DNA of 64,000 bases from Muraenolepis orangiensis. Its lineage: Eukaryota; Chordata; Actinopteri; Gadiformes; Muraenolepididae. The translations under genes were made by a program, and so were the position numbers. The DNA lies in assembly GCA_027704905.1 (NCBI GenBank), contig CM050999.1, forward strand, positions 987,859 through 1,051,858. Direction: 5' to 3'. The notes under the pieces are model-generated. The model saw nothing but the letters and a program-made list of their open reading frames with translations, did no database searches and was not told the DNA's origin. Below are positions 59,331 through 64,000 of the stretch, piece after piece (positions within the stretch are counted from its first letter, which is position 1; each line of letters opens with the position of its first letter).

Positions 59331-59848
59331 TTTCTCTGGTTCCACTATTCAATCTTCAATGGGTTATGTTCCTCTGGTTCCACTATTCAATCTTCAATGG
59401 GTTATGTTCCTCTGGTTCCACTACTTGCTCTTCAATGGGTTATGTTCCTCTGGTTCCACTACTTGCTCTTCAATGGGTTATGTTCCTCTGGTTCCACTAC
59501 TTGCTCTTCAATGGGTTATGTTCCTCTGGTTCCACTACTTGCTCTTCATTGGGTTATGTTCCTCTGGTTCCACTACTTGCTCTTCAGTGGGTTATGTTCC
59601 TTTGGTTCCACTACTTGCTCTTCAATGGGTTATGTTCCTCTGGTTCCACTTCTTGCTCTTCAATGGGTTATGTTCCTCTGGTTCCACTACTTGCTCTTCA
59701 ATGGGTTATGTTCCTCTGGTTCCACTACTTGCTCTTCAATGGGTTATGTTCCTCTGGTTCTACTACTTGCTCTTCAATGGGTTATGTTCCTCTGGTTCCA
59801 CTACTTGCTCTTCAATGGGTTATGTTCCTCTGGTTCCGCTGTTTGATC
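59331..59848 (+). repeat. 38-bp minisatellite, about 13.5 units (array 4)
   Basis: Same unit as arrays 1-3, highly homogeneous, with the 'ATTCAATC' variant in the first two units as in array 2. Confidence 0.95.
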
Positions 59849-59849
59849 T

Positions 59850-60050
59850 TGAGTCAAGTCAAGTCAAGTTTATTGTCACTTCACAGTTTACAGAAGTATA
59901 AAGCAGTGAGTGAAAATCGTATGTGCAATACCCGACAACGACAAAAAACAGAATACAATAAAATAAAAATGCAATTTATAAAATGCAATATATCGGCACA
60001 GAAAAAGAGCAATATGTATATATAAATCAATAATAAAATATATATACACC
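59850..60050 (-). mobile_element. LINE 3' tail fragment next to array 4
   Basis: (CAAGT)n start and body as at 30601-30830. Confidence 0.6.
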
Positions 60051-60229
60051 TTGTTCAGCAGCCTGATGGCCTCATTGAACGCCCATACGTTTGTATTTCA
60101 TTGCCAATGAGAGCACTCACTCTATAAGTTATATTAAATCCATTGTATTAAACAGGAATCCTTAGTGTCAGGCTTTGTGGCTGGTCTGGTTTGCGACTTG
60201 CTTTACACTGAGGCTCTCCAGCACACACA

Positions 60230-60302
<73 letters not shown>

Positions 60303-60305
<3 letters not shown>

Positions 60306-60768
60306 GGCTGTCAATTTCCTCTATTATCCCATTCGAATTTCATTCATTATTATTTTTTTAAATTCGAATTATATTCGAATATTTAATGGTCAATTTTGAC
60401 TTATTAATATGTACTATTTATCTATCTACACACACTGTAAAAACGGGCTTATGAATTGCCACTGCCACTATGACATCGTAGTTGACTTGTTTTACATTAT
60501 GTCCACTAGAGGGCATTTCAGTATTAGCAGGAGTGGTGATCTCCGTCTCCGCACCGCTGGCCGCCATTTTTAGATTGTGCATTAAGAGTGACAAGCGATT
60601 TGTTAGGCCTATCACACCTTCGCTAAAGATAGTCAACAATTAAAAAAAATATATATATTTTTTTTATTTAAAAAACCCATTCGAATTCTAATTTTTACAT
60701 TCGATTAGTATTCATTTTTTACAAATTCGAATTACATTCGAATACCGAAATTCGTTCCAACAGCCCTA
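60303..60768. mobile_element. hAT-like MITE inside an (AC)n microsatellite
   Basis: A 466-bp AT-rich element with ends TAGGGCTGTCAA and CAGCCCTA (inverted), repeated ATTCGAAT-type motifs inside, and ACACACAC on both sides. It is absent from L2, L4 and L5. The 8-bp flanks fit a hAT-type insertion but cannot be told apart from the microsatellite itself. Confidence 0.7.
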
Positions 60769-60897
60769 ACACACACACACACCCTATAGTAAGACATTGA
60801 AACAGTAAGACATCAACCAATCAAGGTAGCTGTGCACCACCACCATCTGTTGTGGTTAGAATTTGATCAGGTTTTTTTATCCAATATTTGCCTGCAT

Positions 60898-60908
60898 AAA
60901 GAGGAAGT
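60898..60908 (+). promoter_or_regulatory. PU.1/ETS consensus box upstream of L6
   Basis: AAAGAGGAAGT, 65 bp before the donor of the 5' non-coding exon (ends 60973), with CCAAT at about 60881. Confidence 0.6.
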
Positions 60909-61194
60909 AAACATATACGTTTGGTTAACCAGTTACCACAGACACTTTCTGCAACAGCAGCTTCCTCCTTACAGTAAGTCTTAACTGCACTTTTATTGGG
61001 TAACATACAAACATATGTTCAAAAACCAACTGATTATGGTTATAGAGATTCATTAAAAAGTATAATATTAATATTCTTATGTATTATGGTTGTCTCAGTG
61101 AAAATATTATGTTTTTCTCCTTTTTCTGTTTTTAGTTTTGACCTGCATGTGTTGTCGAAGAGATCTCTGAACAACACACTGAGAGAAACAAGCT

Positions 61195-62959
61195 ATGAAT
61201 CTTAGATCAGCAGCCAGAGGACTTCTAGCTTTCCTTCTGTCAGTACCAGGTTGGTACACTTACACTGTGAACATTTAGTTGAACTGGTTCAATCTGTAAC
61301 ATGACATGCAAGCAACTGAGGCTGAGGAGAGGCTGAAACAACGGTGTTGTAACTAGATGTCACATCTACAGAATGGACCTTGACAGCTGTGTTTGGTTTA
61401 GAAGACCAAACAAATAGAACAATTACTTCAGCCTCTTATAGTCAAAGTTTTTTTTGTTCTAATTGTTTGAACAATATTCTGCTCATTATAATAGTTTACA
61501 TTGCATTACATTATGCTGCATTTGAGATGACAAAACAGATGTGTTGGCCATTTCCTGGTTGCTATGTAACTTCTGTTAAATTTATATAAAATGTATGGGT
61601 TGATTTAATTCCTATTTAAAATATATCACTATCAATATCTTGATCACTATCTGTATCACTTACTATCTTTATCACTATGTCTATCACTATCTCCATCACT
61701 AGCTGCATCACTATCTATTATCTCTATTTCTACCTCTGTCACTATCTCTAACACTATCATAATCCCTATCAGTAGCTATATTACTATCTCTCTATATCAC
61801 TAGCTATATAACTGTCTCTATCACTATCACTATCTCTATCTCTCTCTCTTTCACTATCTCTATCACTCATTCCTCTCACAGCTCAGTGGTCAGCATCTGT
61901 AGTTTCCAGCTCCACCCAACATCCTCCATCCTCTTTATGTATCTTGTGATCATCCACTCCATCAGCTGACTGCTTGTTGTGTCTTGACTGAGAATGTGTC
62001 CTGTTTATTCTCAATGAGATGTGTTTGTTTTTTACAGCGCTACATGGTAATGATGGCTGGACAGTCACCTACACACCTAGTATTGTCTGCGCTTTAAGAG
62101 GATCAACGGTTGACATCATATGCTCCTTTAAATACCCTAGAAATATTTACAGTATCAGTACCACAGTGAAGGAAAGTCTGTGGTTTACTAAAGAACGCAG
62201 CAATCAGCCGTTTGATCTGAAACATGATAAAGACTATACAGATCGTGTTGAATACAGCTGTGTGAAGAAAGGCTGTCGGTTTGTCTGGTCGAGCTGTGAG
62301 GAAGTGTGTACCCTGAGTATCAAACACCTGACACCGAGTGACTCTGCTGTGTACAAGTTTAGGTTCATAACAAACCAGGCGAATGGGAGATATACTGGTA
62401 GCCCTGGAGTGACATTAACTGTGACCGGTAACTAACTTTTTATTAACACGTCTATTGCAAAACGTGTGTGTGTGAATGCGTGTGTGTGTGTGTGTGTATC
62501 TGTGTATGTATCTGTGTGTGTGTGTGTGTGTGTGTGTGCATAAGTGTGTGTGTGTGTGTGTGTGTGTGTTTGTGTGTATCTGTGAATGTATGTGTGTGTG
62601 TATGTATGTATGTGTGTGTGTGTGTGTGTGTATGTGTGTATGTGTGTGTGTGTGTGTGTATGTATATGTGTGTATGTGTCTGTATGTATCTGTGTGTAAT
62701 CTGAATGATCTTTGACTACATTTGTTCTCTGACCCAGATCTCCAGGTCCAGGTGTCCATTCCTTATCCCCAGACCAATCCGTCCCATCAAGAGCTTAAAT
62801 GTCACAGTATGTGTGCTTTAACTGCTAGTCCTGACTACCTCTGGTACAGGAGTAGACAGCATATACATACTGGAATGTACTACAGGGGCGAGATTCACTC
62901 TAAAGAAAGCTATTGGTGTGCTGTTGGAGGATACGAGCATCTTCCCTCTCTTCCAGTGT
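61195..62959 (+). CDS. cd22-like: CD22/Siglec-like receptor L6, first three coding exons
   Basis: Exons: 61195-61249 signal peptide (as L4), 62038-62427 Ig1, 62738-62959 Ig2 with GTAAGT donor. The frame is open and the phases match. Ig1 keeps the B-strand Cys ('VDIICSF', TGC 62121-62123), E-strand Cys ('EEVCTLSI') and F-strand Arg ('YKFRF'); the G strand has Tyr ('GRYTGS'). Receptor-like intron sequence follows only to about 63140, then unrelated DNA starts. No further Ig exon is found in the remaining 860 bp, so either a long insertion sits in intron 3 or the 3' part is lost. Confidence 0.85.
61620..61870. repeat. ATCACT/ATCTCT satellite in receptor intron 1 (L6)
   Basis: About 250 bp of degenerate TATCACTATCTC-type units. 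Confidence 0.85.
62465..62695. repeat. (GT)n microsatellite in receptor intron 2 (L6)
   Basis: GT repeats with frequent TATCTGTGTATG interruptions. Confidence 0.93.
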
Positions 62960-63182
62960 GTAAGTCAACTCCACAATATACTGACATGACGCCAGATGTA
63001 ATGGACCTTTAGGGTAAAGAATATCGATTTAGTATGAATGGACTCAAATGGCCTCAGGCTACCCGTAATTAAGGGTACTGGTACCTTAAACATTTCAGAT
63101 TGAAGAGAAACAGAAGCGCACATCTTGGTATAATGCACCCCAGTGGCGAAGCGTGTCTATCACAACTGGATCTTCTGTAGAC

Positions 63183-63431
63183 CAGGGGTTCCCAAACTTT
63201 TCACGCGATCGCGATCACGAACATTGTGTGTGGCTTTTTTTCAATGATGATACTGTTGTGAATCTGTGGGAATCAGAATTCCTTTATTTGTCACTCATGT
63301 TATTATTAACATTAATAATAATAATACAAATGATTAAAAAAAAATAATAATAAAATAAAAATAAATAAACCTCATGGGTCAAGAGGATTCTGAAATCATC
63401 ACCCCCAATCACCCCCACTTTGGAACCCCTG
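63183..63431. mobile_element. Possible hAT-like MITE
   Basis: Ends CAGGGGTTCCCAAACT and (reverse complement) CAGGGGTTCCAAAGTG enclose about 250 bp with an AT-rich core. No matching 8-bp flanks are seen, so confidence is limited. Confidence 0.45.
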
Positions 63432-64000
63432 CCGTCACGGAGGAGTCACTTTATGCCTTATCTCATTTAGGCAGATCAGATTTCCAGATTTCCAAGTGTA
63501 CCATAGTTGGTAAAGCAGTGTCCATGTAGTGAAGTAACAGCCCATCATCTTTGCCATTTTGACGTAAAATCCCACGTAGAAACAATGTAGCACTACGCTA
63601 GAGCCACTCTCGCTCCAGCCAGTATACCTTCTAGCTCCCTATTGAGCTGTGGGGAAATCTGAAAGAATACGCCCATTGGCTACAAATCACGATATGATTG
63701 GTTGATCAAATTGTCAATCCAAACGTACGCTCTCATTCAGTCTAAGGCCCAAAGTCACCGGGAATACTTTGGTTGAAGGATATTCTTCCCAGCAACCCAG
63801 AAAAAGATCTGATTGGTTGCATTGTTTTTCCAACACAAAACCACTCAAATGCGTAGTGGATAGACCGAGAAAGACAAACAAATCAACGTAACACTGTAAT
63901 ATAACACATAACAACACAGATACCATTCTCATTTATTCATTTTATTTAAATTTGATTACATTTTATTCAATTTGATTACATTTTATTCAATTTGATTACA
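63432..64000. other. Unassigned 3' end of window
   Basis: No gene recognised. The last ~50 bp hold a short tandem repeat of a 20-21-bp unit ('TTTGATTACATTTTATTCAA'). Confidence 0.5.

Overview
The window is eukaryotic and almost certainly from a teleost fish. It has split genes with GT-AG introns, a Siglec/CD22-type immune receptor family, an iASPP-type (ppp1r13l) gene with vertebrate exon structure, fish-type LINE/SINE tails, hAT and Harbinger elements, Ty3/gypsy and Ty1/copia remnants, and very dense (AC)n/(AG)n microsatellites. Such dinucleotide density is known from cod-like fishes, but the species is not proven here. Two runs of exactly 1000 N (17963-18962 and 50777-51776) divide the window into contigs C1 (1-17962), C2 (18963-50776) and C3 (51777-64000).

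The organising principle is a compound tandem duplication. The unit, in gene direction, is: (i) the 3' half of a ppp1r13l-like gene (eight exons to the stop codon), (ii) a shared non-coding block, (iii) a 38-bp minisatellite and a LINE tail, (iv) a CD22/Siglec-like receptor gene, and (v) a 3' flank with a tRNA-derived SINE and a probable solo LTR. I label receptor copies L1-L6 and ppp1r13l modules P1-P3. C1 carries the unit on the minus strand: L2 (11674-17340), P1 (4915-8785), L1 (766-978). C2 and C3 carry it on the plus strand: L3 (3' end, 18963-20497), P2 (22996-28772), L4 (complete, 31487-37142), a transposon island at 39.08-46.01 kb in the place expected for a ppp1r13l module, L5 (46996-50776, cut by a gap), P3 (53918-57704), L6 (61195-62959, first three coding exons).

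L4 is the reference receptor: signal peptide, a Siglec-type V domain, five further Ig domains, a transmembrane segment and a tail with two canonical ITIMs plus two further tyrosine motifs. The copies differ where it matters: Ig exon number, the B-strand cysteine of Ig1, ITIM residues, the last splice site, and loss of the promoter and first exons in L1. A consensus PU.1/ETS box lies just upstream of every intact first exon, which suits B-cell or myeloid expression.

The ppp1r13l modules look like passengers. All three share a frameshift in an ankyrin exon. Each then has its own lesions: SH3 exon mostly deleted in P1; proline-rich exon lost, 11-bp SH3 deletion and a hAT insertion in P2; exon fusion, nonsense codon and lost splice donor in P3. 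I read the locus as a birth-and-death cluster of inhibitory Siglec-like receptors amplified together with a broken ppp1r13l fragment. Contig order, and the inverted orientation of C1, are not secured by continuous sequence.
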